Assembly: GCA_021201755.1 (NCBI GenBank)
Contig: JAJQEI010000037.1
Location: forward strand, 62,001-126,000
DNA length: 64,000 bases
Source of the DNA: Ruminococcus sp.
Lineage (GTDB): Bacteria; Bacillota; Clostridia; Oscillospirales; Ruminococcaceae
Direction: 5' to 3'
Shown here: positions 27,938 to 36,719 of the stretch, in pieces
Layout: every line of letters starts with the position of its first letter
How positions within the stretch are numbered: the stretch's first letter is position 1
The notes under the pieces: model-generated
Databases searched by the model: none
What the model saw: only the letters and a program-made list of their open reading frames with translations
Told to the model about the DNA's origin: nothing
Position numbers and translations under genes: made by a program

Positions 27938-28052
27938 GTTCTCAATGCTCGTAATATGCGATTTGCATAACGAATGCAGAGAACGAAGCCGTTCATACAA
28001 AACGGTAGTTTTTCATGTGTATATTATGTTGCCTGCTAAACGGGTTCGGTGG
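27938..28052 (+). promoter_or_regulatory. Structured leader of the ABC importer operon
   Basis: Three stems are visible: GTTCTC (27938-27943) with GAGAAC (27979-27984); CCGTT (27989-27993) with AACGG (28001-28005), followed by T5; and TTGCC / GGCA around 28029-28054. The middle one is terminator-like but short. I recognise no known riboswitch. Confidence 0.4.
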
Positions 28053-28085
28053 CATAATAGATATAATCTAAGGAGGAAAATTCCA

Positions 28086-29591
28086 ATGAACAAATTGAAA
28101 AAAACACTGGCATTGGTTGCTGTGCTGGCTATGACTGCTACTGCATTTGTAGGCTGTGACGATGACGATGATGAAGATGAAGAGTCTTCCACTACTACTG
28201 CTGAAAGCTCTGCAACTGATGAAAGCAGCGAAGACGCTGAAGCGAGTGAGGAGGCAGAAGAAGGCGATTCTGAGTCGACAGACGATAGTGATTCATCTAC
28301 CACTGCTGAAGTACCGACACCGGACGGCACACTGGGCGATGATGGCGATCAGCTGAGCATTCTGTGCTGGACTGACGTAGACTTGAATGCAATGTTCGAA
28401 GTTACTTCTGCTGAGAATGCAACTTATGTAAACGTAGGTTCTGATGGTACAGAAGCTTCTGAGCAATACATTACATACTTCTCTTCTGGCGAAGATGTAG
28501 ATTTGTATTTTTGCGATGCTGACTGGACTATGGCTTATGTAAACAACGATGAATATTCTGCTTCGCTGTCCGCACTGGGCATTGATGAGAGCTATTATTC
28601 GGATGCTTACAGTTACACTGTAGCAGTTGGTACATCTGATGCAGGCGTTTTGAAGGCTGCTTCTTTCCAGGCAGCAGGTGGTGTATATGCATATCGTACA
28701 GACTTAGCTGAAGAATATCTGGGCGTAACAACTCCAGATGAAATGCAGGCATATGTAAGCGATTGGGATACATTCTGGTCGACTGCAGCTACTGTATACG
28801 AGGCTTCTGACGGTGTAACTGCAATGGCAGATACCATTGCTGGTGTATGGCGTGCATACAGTTGCGATAGAACAACAGCATGGGTAACAGATGGCGTATT
28901 TACTTATGATGATACCTTGACTACTACAATCGATACCATTTATGATGCGTACACAAGTGGTTACATCTGCAATGGTATTGAACAGTGGACAAATGACTGG
29001 TATGCAATTGGTTATGCAACTGGTTCTTTGGCTAACAACACCATGGGTTATTTCTTCCCGTCTTGGTCTTTGACTTCTACCGGTCAGTTGGCTGCAGCAG
29101 AAGGTTATGATTCTGAGACTGATTCATTCAATGATGTTGGCACAAGTGGTCTGTATGCTACTACTGCTGGTCCGAGCGGCTGGTATTGGGGCGGTACATG
29201 GATCTGCGTATCTCCGTTGTGTGACAATGCAACGGCTGCTGCTCAGTTCATGTATGATATGACAATCAATGCAGAAACCATGAAAGAATATGCTGTAAAT
29301 CACTCTGACTTTGTTAACAATCAGACTGTAATGCAGGAAATCATTGATGAAGGTTCCAACACCAACACATTGTTGCAGGAAGGCTATCAGGATCAGTTTC
29401 CAGCATTGGCTGATTCCGCAGCTTCTATCGACCTCGATGGTGTTGCTACAGAGTATGATGGCACAGTCACAAATGATTTGGTTACTTCAATCACTTCTTA
29501 TTGCCAAGGCGGTTTGAGCAGTGCTGAGGATTGCTTGAATGATTTCTTGGATACTGTTGCTGCAGATCTGCCGGATGTAACTGTTGATTAA
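28086..29591 (+). CDS. Sugar ABC transporter solute-binding lipoprotein
   Basis: The 501-residue lipoprotein captures sugar outside the membrane and delivers it to the two permeases encoded downstream. The lipobox FVGC places the lipidated Cys at residue 24. A linker of about 60 residues rich in Asp, Glu, Ser and Thr follows, then the family 1 type binding domain from about residue 78 (GTLGDDGDQLSILCWTDVDL). AAGGAGG selects ATG 28086. A dockerin-bearing paralogue lies at 15664-17289. Cellobiose phosphorylase and dockerins nearby make a cellodextrin a reasonable guess for the ligand, not a demonstrated one. Confidence 0.9.
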   Translation: MNKLKKTLALVAVLAMTATAFVGCDDDDDEDEESSTTTAESSATDESSEDAEASEEAEEGDSESTDDSDSSTTAEVPTPDGTLGDDGDQLSILCWTDVDLNAMFEVTSAENATYVNVGSDGTEASEQYITYFSSGEDVDLYFCDADWTMAYVNNDEYSASLSALGIDESYYSDAYSYTVAVGTSDAGVLKAASFQAAGGVYAYRTDLAEEYLGVTTPDEMQAYVSDWDTFWSTAATVYEASDGVTAMADTIAGVWRAYSCDRTTAWVTDGVFTYDDTLTTTIDTIYDAYTSGYICNGIEQWTNDWYAIGYATGSLANNTMGYFFPSWSLTSTGQLAAAEGYDSETDSFNDVGTSGLYATTAGPSGWYWGGTWICVSPLCDNATAAAQFMYDMTINAETMKEYAVNHSDFVNNQTVMQEIIDEGSNTNTLLQEGYQDQFPALADSAASIDLDGVATEYDGTVTNDLVTSITSYCQGGLSSAEDCLNDFLDTVAADLPDVTVD

Positions 29592-29631
29592 TCTCTGAGT
29601 TTCAAAAAATTTTAAATAATAAGTGGTATTT

Positions 29632-29664
29632 GCCTATAGGGCAGGGCAAGCTTGCCTTATAGGC
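29632..29664 (+). terminator. Intercistronic hairpin between binding protein and permease genes
   Basis: GCCTATA and ATAGGC enclose GGCAAG / CTTGCC. No strong T-run follows. Such hairpins often stabilise the binding-protein mRNA and lower permease expression. Confidence 0.55.
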
Positions 29665-29719
29665 TTATATTTTATCATTCTCTTACTACTCTACTGAATT
29701 TTTGAAAGGGTGATTTTTT

Positions 29720-30787
29720 ATGGCATCAACGGCACAATCTCGCATTAAATCTGTCAGTTATGCTAAATATGGATATATCTTCATTCTGCCGTTTTTTCTT
29801 GTCTATTGCTTCTTCCAAATCTGGCCTTTGATTAATACAATTCTCTTGAGCTTTCAAGGAAATGGTAGTGCAACAGGAGAATGGGTAGGATTAGATAACT
29901 ATTCGACGATATTGTTTGGTGGCGATGGCGGTCGTAGTGCATCAACACTAAGCGAGGATTTTTGGCATTCTCTTTATAACACGATCATTTTGTGGGTCGG
30001 CAACTTTATTCCGCAGATTTTGCTCTCGTTGTTGCTTGCAGTTTGGTTTACAGATTCCAAGCTTCATATTCCGGGCAAGGGTTTCTTTAAAGTTGTAATG
30101 TATCTGCCGAATATTATCACAGCAGTATCTGTTGCAGCACTTTATTTGTGTTTGATTTCAAACCAAGCAACGAGTGCGATAAATACTCTGATCATGAACG
30201 ATGGAAAGAATTCTCAGTATGCATTTGAGGGAATTACGGGAACATTCGCTTTCTTTGATACGAGCATTGTTTCGTGGTCGAGAGGCATCGTTATGTTTAT
30301 TCAGACTTGGATGTGGTTCGGAAACACCATGATTATGATGATGTCTGGTATTCTGGGTATCAATCCGTCGCTGTTTGAAGCAGCATCGATTGACGGTGCT
30401 TCTAGTGGGCAGACTTTGACAAAAATCACTTTGCCTTTGCTGTCTCCGATGGTTGTATACACATTGATTACTTCTATGATCGGTGGTTTACAGATGTTCG
30501 ATATTCCATATCTGTTCCACTCCAGTTCAACGGCTGTAAACGAAAACCTACGGACAATTGCAATCTATATTTATGATAGTTTTCACGTTTCAAATCAAAA
30601 TAGTATTAAGTATGGTATTGCCGGTGCGGCATCTGTTATTCTATTTATCATTACTGCGATACTGGGTATTCTTATATTCCGTATCAATCGGGATGAGGAT
30701 GAACATCGGAAGAAAAAGGAACGGAAGGCTCTGATTAAAGAAAATAAAGCAAAGCTGAAGGTGGAGAAGCAAGGGGGGATTAGCTGA
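29720..30787 (+). CDS. Sugar ABC transporter permease (MalF/UgpA type)
   Basis: The protein (355 residues) has about six membrane helices and the permease EAA loop, EAASIDGASSGQTLTKITLP, which contacts the ATPase. It starts with ATG 29720 after AAAGGGTG. A longer charged C-terminal tail (RKKKERKALIKENKAKLKV) is cytoplasmic. Its stop overlaps the next start (TGATG). It forms the membrane pore with the second permease. No ATPase gene follows, so a shared MsmX/UgpC-type ATPase elsewhere is expected. Confidence 0.92.
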   Translation: MASTAQSRIKSVSYAKYGYIFILPFFLVYCFFQIWPLINTILLSFQGNGSATGEWVGLDNYSTILFGGDGGRSASTLSEDFWHSLYNTIILWVGNFIPQILLSLLLAVWFTDSKLHIPGKGFFKVVMYLPNIITAVSVAALYLCLISNQATSAINTLIMNDGKNSQYAFEGITGTFAFFDTSIVSWSRGIVMFIQTWMWFGNTMIMMMSGILGINPSLFEAASIDGASSGQTLTKITLPLLSPMVVYTLITSMIGGLQMFDIPYLFHSSSTAVNENLRTIAIYIYDSFHVSNQNSIKYGIAGAASVILFIITAILGILIFRINRDEDEHRKKKERKALIKENKAKLKVEKQGGIS

Positions 30788-31662
30788 TGGAAAATGTTGG
30801 TGTATCTCAGAACTATGTGTTGAAACAGCGGATTAAGTCAGCAATTTATTTCATTATATGTGTGCTGATTGCGTTGATTTGTTTGATACCGATTTATATT
30901 CTGATCATGAATGCAACACATACACATATTGAACTTACGCAGATGTCGATTAATTTCTTACCGGGCGATAACTTGATAGATAATATCAAAGCAATTACAA
31001 CGCAATATACGAACTGGAATGTTTGGCGTGGTTATCGGAACTCTCTGATTATTGCCGGAAGCTGTACAATTTTGACAGTCTTCTTCTCTGCTATGACGGC
31101 TTATGGTCTAACCGTTTATAACTTCAAAATTCGTGATGGCGTATATACCTTCATTTTGGCAGTTATGATGATTCCGATTCAAGTAACTTCTACTGGTTTC
31201 GTGCAGTTCATGGTTGGTACATTAGGATTGTCTGATTCGTACATTCCGCTGATTGTTCCGTCCATTGCAGCCCCTGCAATTGTTTTCTATATGCGTCAGT
31301 ATATGAAGGCATCGTTCCCATTAGACATTGTCGAAGCGGCACGAATTGATGGATGTAACGAATTCCGTACGTTTATTTCCATTTCCTTGCCGATGATAAG
31401 ACCGGCAATTGCGGTACAGGCGATTTTCGCATTTGTACAGAACTGGAACAACTACTATACGCAAAACATGATTCTGCTTGGTAATAACAAGTGGTTTACT
31501 ATGCCAATGATGCTGCAAAAGGTTTGTGGTGTAGATAAAAACATTAACATGGGTGCAAGATATGCAGCGATTATGCTGTCTATTTTACCGGTTGTTGTGA
31601 TTTATATCTGCTTGTCGAGATTTATTGTTGGCGGCGTTGCTCTTGGCGGCGTAAAGGAATAA
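30787..31662 (+). CDS. Sugar ABC transporter permease (MalG/UgpE type)
   Basis: The 291-residue second permease half has about six helices and the EAA loop EAARIDGCNEFRTFISISLP. The conserved N-terminal motif and a C terminus ending FIVGGVALGGVKE are typical of the carbohydrate CUT1 family. It overlaps the previous gene by one base, so translation is coupled. The operon ends here at a terminator. Confidence 0.92.
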   Translation: MENVGVSQNYVLKQRIKSAIYFIICVLIALICLIPIYILIMNATHTHIELTQMSINFLPGDNLIDNIKAITTQYTNWNVWRGYRNSLIIAGSCTILTVFFSAMTAYGLTVYNFKIRDGVYTFILAVMMIPIQVTSTGFVQFMVGTLGLSDSYIPLIVPSIAAPAIVFYMRQYMKASFPLDIVEAARIDGCNEFRTFISISLPMIRPAIAVQAIFAFVQNWNNYYTQNMILLGNNKWFTMPMMLQKVCGVDKNINMGARYAAIMLSILPVVVIYICLSRFIVGGVALGGVKE

Positions 31663-31698
31663 TTTTGATTCTGTTTGTGTAGAGTCAATATTGATATT

Positions 31699-31737
31699 AA
31701 AAAGAACTACGGTTGGAAACGACTGTGGTTCTTTTTG
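31699..31737 (+). terminator. Rho-independent terminator of the ABC importer operon
   Basis: A stem of about 15 bases, AAAAAGAACTACGGT / ACTGTGGTTCTTTTT with G-U pairs, ends in T5. Confidence 0.85.
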
Positions 31738-31747
31738 TATTATGGCA

Positions 31748-31783
31748 TAAAAAGACTGCCCATTTTCATGAGCAGTCTTTTTT
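31748..31783. terminator. Bidirectional terminator between the ABC operon and folD
   Basis: AAAAAGACTGC / GCAGTCTTTTT with a 12-base loop has A- and T-runs on both sides, so it also ends the folD transcript. Confidence 0.8.
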
Positions 31784-31814
31784 GCTTTTTTAATTTTTGA
31801 TTATTAGGGAATGT

Positions 31815-32675
31815 TTACTTTCGGCTAGCTGCTTTGCGTTCAGCCGCATGAAGCGTATTCTGCATCAACATGGTAATGGTCATCGGACCAACGCCACCAG
31901 GGACAGGTGTGATATAGCTTGTTTTTGATGCAACTTCATCGAACTCTACATCGCCGCAGAGCTTTCCATTTTCGTCGTGGTTCATACCTACATCGATGAC
32001 AACTGCCCCTTCTTTTACCATATTTGCTTGAATAAAATGCGCTCGCCCAACAGCACTGACCAATACATCTGCATTAGCACAAATTTCAGCGAGGTTTCTT
32101 GTCTTAGAGTGACAAATTGTGACAGTTGCATTTCGATGAAGTAAGAGCATCGCCATAGGCTTTCCTACAATATTACTTCTGCCGACGACGACACAATTTT
32201 TGCCTGTCAGGTCGGTACCGGTGCTATCGATAAGTTCCATTACACCGGCAGGGGTACAAGGCAAGAAGTCATAGTTCCCAATCATAATTTTTCCTACATT
32301 CACTGGATGGAATGCATCCACGTCTTTGGATGGGTCAATGCTGTTGATGATAACTTGGGAGTCAATGTGGTCGGGGAGCGGTAGTTGTACCAATATACCG
32401 TGAACCTTGTTGTCCTTATTCAGTACGCCGATGAGGTCAAGCAGCTGTGCCTGTGTATAATTTTCATTCAATTTGTACTCGAATGCATGGAATCCCAGTT
32501 CTTCACAAGCTCTCTGTTTGTTCCGTACATAGATTTGCGAAGCGGGGTCTTTCCCCACCAAAATGACAGCCAATCCTGGCTGAATGCCATAATCTTCACG
32601 CAGTGCCAAGGATTTTTCACGGATTTTTGCTCGCAGGGCGGTGGAAACTTCCTTTCCAGAAATGATATTTCCCAT
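31815..32675 (-). CDS. folD: Bifunctional methylenetetrahydrofolate dehydrogenase/cyclohydrolase
   Basis: FolD interconverts methylene-, methenyl- and 10-formyl-tetrahydrofolate for purine synthesis and formylation. The 286 residues include the catalytic segment YVRNKQRACEELG (Tyr and Lys), GILVQLPLPDHID, DPSKDVDAFHPVN and the NADP-binding GRSNIVGKPMAMLLL. PVPGGVGPMTITMLMQNT ends the core. AAAGGAG precedes the ATG. It starts 6 bases after lgt and is the last gene of a four-gene minus-strand unit with the two M16 genes. Confidence 0.96.
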   Translation of the reverse strand: MGNIISGKEVSTALRAKIREKSLALREDYGIQPGLAVILVGKDPASQIYVRNKQRACEELGFHAFEYKLNENYTQAQLLDLIGVLNKDNKVHGILVQLPLPDHIDSQVIINSIDPSKDVDAFHPVNVGKIMIGNYDFLPCTPAGVMELIDSTGTDLTGKNCVVVGRSNIVGKPMAMLLLHRNATVTICHSKTRNLAEICANADVLVSAVGRAHFIQANMVKEGAVVIDVGMNHDENGKLCGDVEFDEVASKTSYITPVPGGVGPMTITMLMQNTLHAAERKAASRK

Positions 32676-32681
32676 AAATAA

Positions 32682-33833
32682 TTACTCCTTTTTGTTGTTT
32701 TTGTCGTTGTCAGATTCTTGATCATGTGTTGTTTCGTCATTCTCTTCTTGCGCTGTTATTTCTGTTTCACTATTGCTGACTGTTTCTTCTGTAAATTCTT
32801 CTTCGATTGCTTCCATTGTGTCAGTATTTTCTTCAGGACTTTCTTCTGTGGATTCCTCCGCTAATTTTTTCTTTCGACGGTAGCGAATTGATTCCTCTTC
32901 CATGAGTCGCTTTGACTCCGCAGTATCTTTGTACATATGATAATCTACGCCCATACGTTTCACACGTAGTCCACAGATGATCTGTAAAAGAATAGAAGCA
33001 ATGACACAGAGAATCGCAAGAAGCTGAGAAATTCGTACATTGCCGATAACTAAGCTGTCTGTACGCAAGCTTTCTACAAATGCCCGTTCCAGTCCATACC
33101 AGCCAATATAAATTAGGAAAATCTGTCCGTCATATTTTCGGATTTTCTTTGCAAAAATAGCCAGTAGTACAAAGCCGAGGAGACACCAGATGGATTCATA
33201 TAAAAAGCACGGATGTACTGGCAGAGATGAATCTAATTCTGTTCCGAAGTTGGCATAATAGCTTGTACTGGTGTAGCTTTCATCGATCCACTGTTGAATT
33301 CGTCCGCCGGACATACCAAAAATGCTGGTGGTGTTTGTACCGAATGCCTCCTGGTTAAAAAAGTTTCCCCAGCGTCCGATGCCTTGTGCCAACAAGAAGC
33401 CGATACTAACAATATCCAATAAGGGTAAAATTTTTACCTTACGCAGTTTTGCTACAAGGCAGCTCACGAGTAATCCACCTATGATACCTCCATAAATTGC
33501 CAGTCCACCAGCACGGAAGTTCAAAATACTCTTCCAATCACCGGCATAGTCCGACCAGTTCAATAATACGTAATAGGCTCGTGCGCCGAGGATACCGCCA
33601 ATGATACCACCAATGACAGCATCCAGCATATGGTCGGCATTCAAACCATAGTGTTTGGTTTGGGAAAATGCATAAATCATTGCAAGAACAAGTCCAAGAG
33701 TGATTAAGATGCCATACCATTGAATGGATAGGTTGCCAATTGTGAATGCAGTGCTGTCAATTGTGATGTCAATTCCAAGCTTCGGAAAGACAATTTCATA
33801 ATAGTCCAGAGAACCGACTGTTTCAGTTGCCAT
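32682..33833 (-). CDS. lgt: Prolipoprotein diacylglyceryl transferase with acidic C-terminal extension
   Basis: Lgt attaches diacylglycerol to the lipobox Cys of exported prolipoproteins, such as the 28086 binding protein. About seven membrane helices are present. The signature is GIGRWGNFFNQEAFG, with HPCFLYES and the catalytic-side Arg in YGLERAFVESLRTDS. The core ends near residue 290. The last 90 residues are a charged tail rich in Glu and Thr, longer than in typical Lgt. The start ATG 33833 has no adjacent ribosome site; a strong one lies 35 bases upstream behind a hairpin. Confidence 0.93.
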   Translation of the reverse strand: MATETVGSLDYYEIVFPKLGIDITIDSTAFTIGNLSIQWYGILITLGLVLAMIYAFSQTKHYGLNADHMLDAVIGGIIGGILGARAYYVLLNWSDYAGDWKSILNFRAGGLAIYGGIIGGLLVSCLVAKLRKVKILPLLDIVSIGFLLAQGIGRWGNFFNQEAFGTNTTSIFGMSGGRIQQWIDESYTSTSYYANFGTELDSSLPVHPCFLYESIWCLLGFVLLAIFAKKIRKYDGQIFLIYIGWYGLERAFVESLRTDSLVIGNVRISQLLAILCVIASILLQIICGLRVKRMGVDYHMYKDTAESKRLMEEESIRYRRKKKLAEESTEESPEENTDTMEAIEEEFTEETVSNSETEITAQEENDETTHDQESDNDKNNKKE

Positions 33834-33842
33834 ATGTTTTTT

Positions 33843-33876
33843 GAAATTTGCTTATTGGCAAATTTCGTCCTCCTTT
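33843..33876 (-). promoter_or_regulatory. Shine-Dalgarno plus intervening stem-loop before lgt
   Basis: AAAGGAGG (33876-33869) is separated from ATG 33833 by a perfect 9-base hairpin, GAAATTTGC / GCAAATTTC (33843-33866). Folding it leaves an effective spacing of about 11 bases. No other in-frame start sits near the ribosome site, because a TAA closes the frame. Confidence 0.65.
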
Positions 33877-33878
33877 TT

Positions 33879-35162
33879 TTATTGTGTCGGTGTAATCATC
33901 GATAGTGACATACGCTTTACGTCGATTTCTTCCCGTAAAAATCGGTTACAATCTTCTAGTGTCATTTCGGATAACGCTTTTGTTGTATCATAAATTCCGC
34001 AGCCAGCCATATGCGTACTAATCATAGAGAGCGTTACAGCTGGTACATTGTTGAACTCTCGAATCAATTCGCCATAGGTGGATTTTTGAAATTCTGCAAA
34101 CATAGCTTTGTCCAAACCGTTTTCTTGTACGCTTTGAATTGTATCCCGAATGCGATCTCGAACCGTCTGCGGGGCATTGGATTCCCCACTGAAAATCAAT
34201 ACGAAGAACCCATCGCCGTTGAAAACTTCTGTATCAAAAGTAGAATTGATGATGCCATCTTTCAGCATATCCTGATATAAAGGTGAAGAAGAACTGGCAA
34301 TGATTTTCAAAATCAGAGATGCAGTTACTTCAGCCTTTAGGTTTTCATACCCTTCTAATGGTTTGCACTTGATACCAATATTGAACAGCATTTGTCCAAC
34401 GGCTGCAGAAGCAACAGTTTCCTCTCGTACAATGTCCAACGTTTCTTTAGGGAAAACGGTTTCGAGCTTCGGATCGTCGCAAGGGATCAACTTTCGGTCT
34501 GCCACTTCCAATACTTGTTCCACAGTACAATTTCCGGCAACAGCTAAAACCATGTTGTGTAAGTTATAAAACGTACGATAACAGCGATAGAGCAGATTGT
34601 CGGTGATTTGTGCAATGCTTTCGATGGTGCCGGCAACATCGATTTTTACCGGATGTTTTTGGTATAAGCCATCTAACATATTGAAAAAGACACGCCAGCC
34701 GGGATCATCATCACACATTTGAATTTCTTGTCCAATGATACCCTGTTCTTTTGCTACGCTTTCCGGCGTAAAATAAGGTGATTGTACAAAGGATAACAAA
34801 ATCTCTAATGATGCTTCAAAATTATCGGAGCAGTCGAAAAAATAGCAAGTTTTATCGAACGTGGTAAACGCATTGGCATTGGCACCGGTTTTGGCGTATA
34901 ACGTAAAGACGTCGCAGTCTTCATTTTCAAAGAGCTTATGTTCCAAAAAATGTGCAATTCCCTCCGGCACGGTGCAATAATCCTTGTCGGACGCTGTCTT
35001 GAACTGCGTATTGATTGAACCATATTTCGTACCAAACATTGCCTCGGTTGTGCTGAAGCCATCCATTTCGTACACTAGGATATCTAAGCCACTCTTGTGG
35101 TGAATCAGTGTATAGCTGTCGCCCGTTTGGGGAAATTGTATTTGTTCTTTTGTTATTTCCAT
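33879..35162 (-). CDS. M16-family metallopeptidase with intact zinc motif (YfmH-like)
   Basis: The 427-residue protein has the inverted zinc motif HFLEH near residue 68 and the downstream Glu region typical of insulinase-type peptidases. It resembles the second member of a conserved clostridial and bacillar M16 pair annotated near EF-P modification genes (YfmF/YfmH). M16 enzymes usually work as a pair with one catalytic subunit; this is the catalytic one. It starts 3 bases after its partner and leads into lgt. The substrate is unknown. Confidence 0.85.
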   Translation of the reverse strand: MEITKEQIQFPQTGDSYTLIHHKSGLDILVYEMDGFSTTEAMFGTKYGSINTQFKTASDKDYCTVPEGIAHFLEHKLFENEDCDVFTLYAKTGANANAFTTFDKTCYFFDCSDNFEASLEILLSFVQSPYFTPESVAKEQGIIGQEIQMCDDDPGWRVFFNMLDGLYQKHPVKIDVAGTIESIAQITDNLLYRCYRTFYNLHNMVLAVAGNCTVEQVLEVADRKLIPCDDPKLETVFPKETLDIVREETVASAAVGQMLFNIGIKCKPLEGYENLKAEVTASLILKIIASSSSPLYQDMLKDGIINSTFDTEVFNGDGFFVLIFSGESNAPQTVRDRIRDTIQSVQENGLDKAMFAEFQKSTYGELIREFNNVPAVTLSMISTHMAGCGIYDTTKALSEMTLEDCNRFLREEIDVKRMSLSMITPTQ

Positions 35163-35165
35163 TTT

Positions 35166-36440
35166 TTAATCCTCCTGTTCCGGTGTCCGCAGCGTATAGA
35201 CAGTATCTAACTGCATGGATTTTGCAGCAGCTACAATTTGTTCCTTCGTCACCTGCAAATAAAGATCTTCTTCTTCCGTAGGAGTTAAATTCGTGTCACG
35301 GAAAAGCTGCCCCAGATACCATGAGATATATGAGGAAGCAGTGTCGCCAATGCTCTTTAAAGAATTGTGAACAAACATCCATGCACTTTGTAATTCTACG
35401 TCAGAAACCTCACCATTGGCAATTGCATCCAGCTGTGCAGTAATTGCCGTTTGTGTTTTTTCCAGATTTGCCGTCTCTACACCAGAATCGACTTGTAGTG
35501 CTTGTTTGAGTTCGGTATAGTTGGCGGCGCAATAATAACACAGACTCATTTTTTCTCGCACGTTGGCAAAAAGTTTACTGCTGGGTGTACCGCCCAATAG
35601 TAGTGTCATCATTTTCACCGCATAGCAGTCGGTGCAGTCTGTTTTCCAGATCATAACCAATTTTGACTGATTGACTGGTAAAACCTCTTTTACGTATGCG
35701 GGCTCCGCCTTTTTGGAACTTGGAGCATAGAATACCAGCGGTGCAGTTGTTACAGAACCAAAGGCGTCGAAAGTTGTTTTCAGTTTTTCTGGTAATTCCG
35801 GACGCTTTTGTGGTCCGACGAAGAAAATTTCTACCCGAGCCTCTCGTAACATTTTTCGAAATGCAGCATAGGCACTTTTTGGCGTAAGTGCAAGTGCCTC
35901 TTCTCGGGAACCATAGCTAGAGCGTGCGGCTGGCTCATTTTGATAAGCTATTTTGGACGCCTGCTGAATCGCATAAACACGTTTTTCGTTGATTTCAGCA
36001 TCGATGTTATCCAGCAGTTCCTTTTGCTTGATTTGGAATTCTTGTGCATCGAAAGCATCGTTTGTTACATTAGGCACACGCAGACAATCCAACAAAATTT
36101 CCGTCAACTCTGCAAAAATTGGTTCGTTCTCTAAAGCATAGCGGTCATCGATGGCAGATGCATGAATGGTCACCATTTGTAAATCACCCTGTCGAGAAAC
36201 AGAACTGCCCAAATCTGCACCATAGAGCAAATGTAATTTTTGATTCATTTTCTGATTGGAGGGGTATTTGGCGTTGCTGGAGGTTGCCAAATCTCCGGCG
36301 AGTGCACAAGCAGAGGCAGTTTCAGCTGAAAGAGGCTGAAATAGGCAAATTTTGAGTGTATTGGTTTTTAACTTGGTATCCAATATTTCAGAAAAGCCGA
36401 TGCGTTCTGAAAGAGGAATACGCTTATATGCAGTTGTCAT
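35166..36440 (-). CDS. M16-family peptidase-like protein without zinc motif (YfmF-like)
   Basis: The 424-residue partner shares the M16 fold (MNQKLHLLYGADLGSSVSRQ near residue 65, and MMTLLLGGTPSSKLFANVRE near 300) but has no HxxEH zinc motif. It should therefore be the non-catalytic half of the pair. ATG 36440 has AAAGGAAG upstream. An earlier in-frame start exists but lies between the ribosome site and the promoter. It is the first gene of the unit. Confidence 0.83.
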   Translation of the reverse strand: MTTAYKRIPLSERIGFSEILDTKLKTNTLKICLFQPLSAETASACALAGDLATSSNAKYPSNQKMNQKLHLLYGADLGSSVSRQGDLQMVTIHASAIDDRYALENEPIFAELTEILLDCLRVPNVTNDAFDAQEFQIKQKELLDNIDAEINEKRVYAIQQASKIAYQNEPAARSSYGSREEALALTPKSAYAAFRKMLREARVEIFFVGPQKRPELPEKLKTTFDAFGSVTTAPLVFYAPSSKKAEPAYVKEVLPVNQSKLVMIWKTDCTDCYAVKMMTLLLGGTPSSKLFANVREKMSLCYYCAANYTELKQALQVDSGVETANLEKTQTAITAQLDAIANGEVSDVELQSAWMFVHNSLKSIGDTASSYISWYLGQLFRDTNLTPTEEEDLYLQVTKEQIVAAAKSMQLDTVYTLRTPEQED

Positions 36441-36499
36441 GGGATCTTCCTTTCTATATTTTTGTTTTCGTACAGTGTTACTAAAAGAACACATGATAT

Positions 36500-36508
36500 A
36501 TTATACCA
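36500..36508 (-). promoter_or_regulatory. Extended -10 promoter for the M16-lgt-folD unit
   Basis: On the minus strand TGGTATAAT (36508-36500) is an extended -10 box. The -35 region 17 bases away is weak. The transcript would start about 55 bases before the first gene. Confidence 0.6.
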
Positions 36509-36649
36509 CAGGCGGAGGAAAAAAGCTATGATTTTCACAAAATTATCAGGATTATTTTTTGCGGTTATATTCTATCATATTCTATCATGGAATTTCGGCG
36601 ATATTGTGCAAGCGTGTGGTGTTTTTCTGGAAATTTACAAATTCCTATC

Positions 36650-36678
36650 TTGACAAACAGAGGAATGCATGGTACAAT
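36650..36678 (+). promoter_or_regulatory. Sigma-A promoter for the aroB-aroA-aroC operon
   Basis: A perfect TTGACA (36650-36655) and TACAAT (36673-36678) have a 17-base spacer. Confidence 0.82.
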
Positions 36679-36719
36679 GAAAGGGAATAAAAGACGAATA
36701 AAAGAACAGGAGCAGATTC

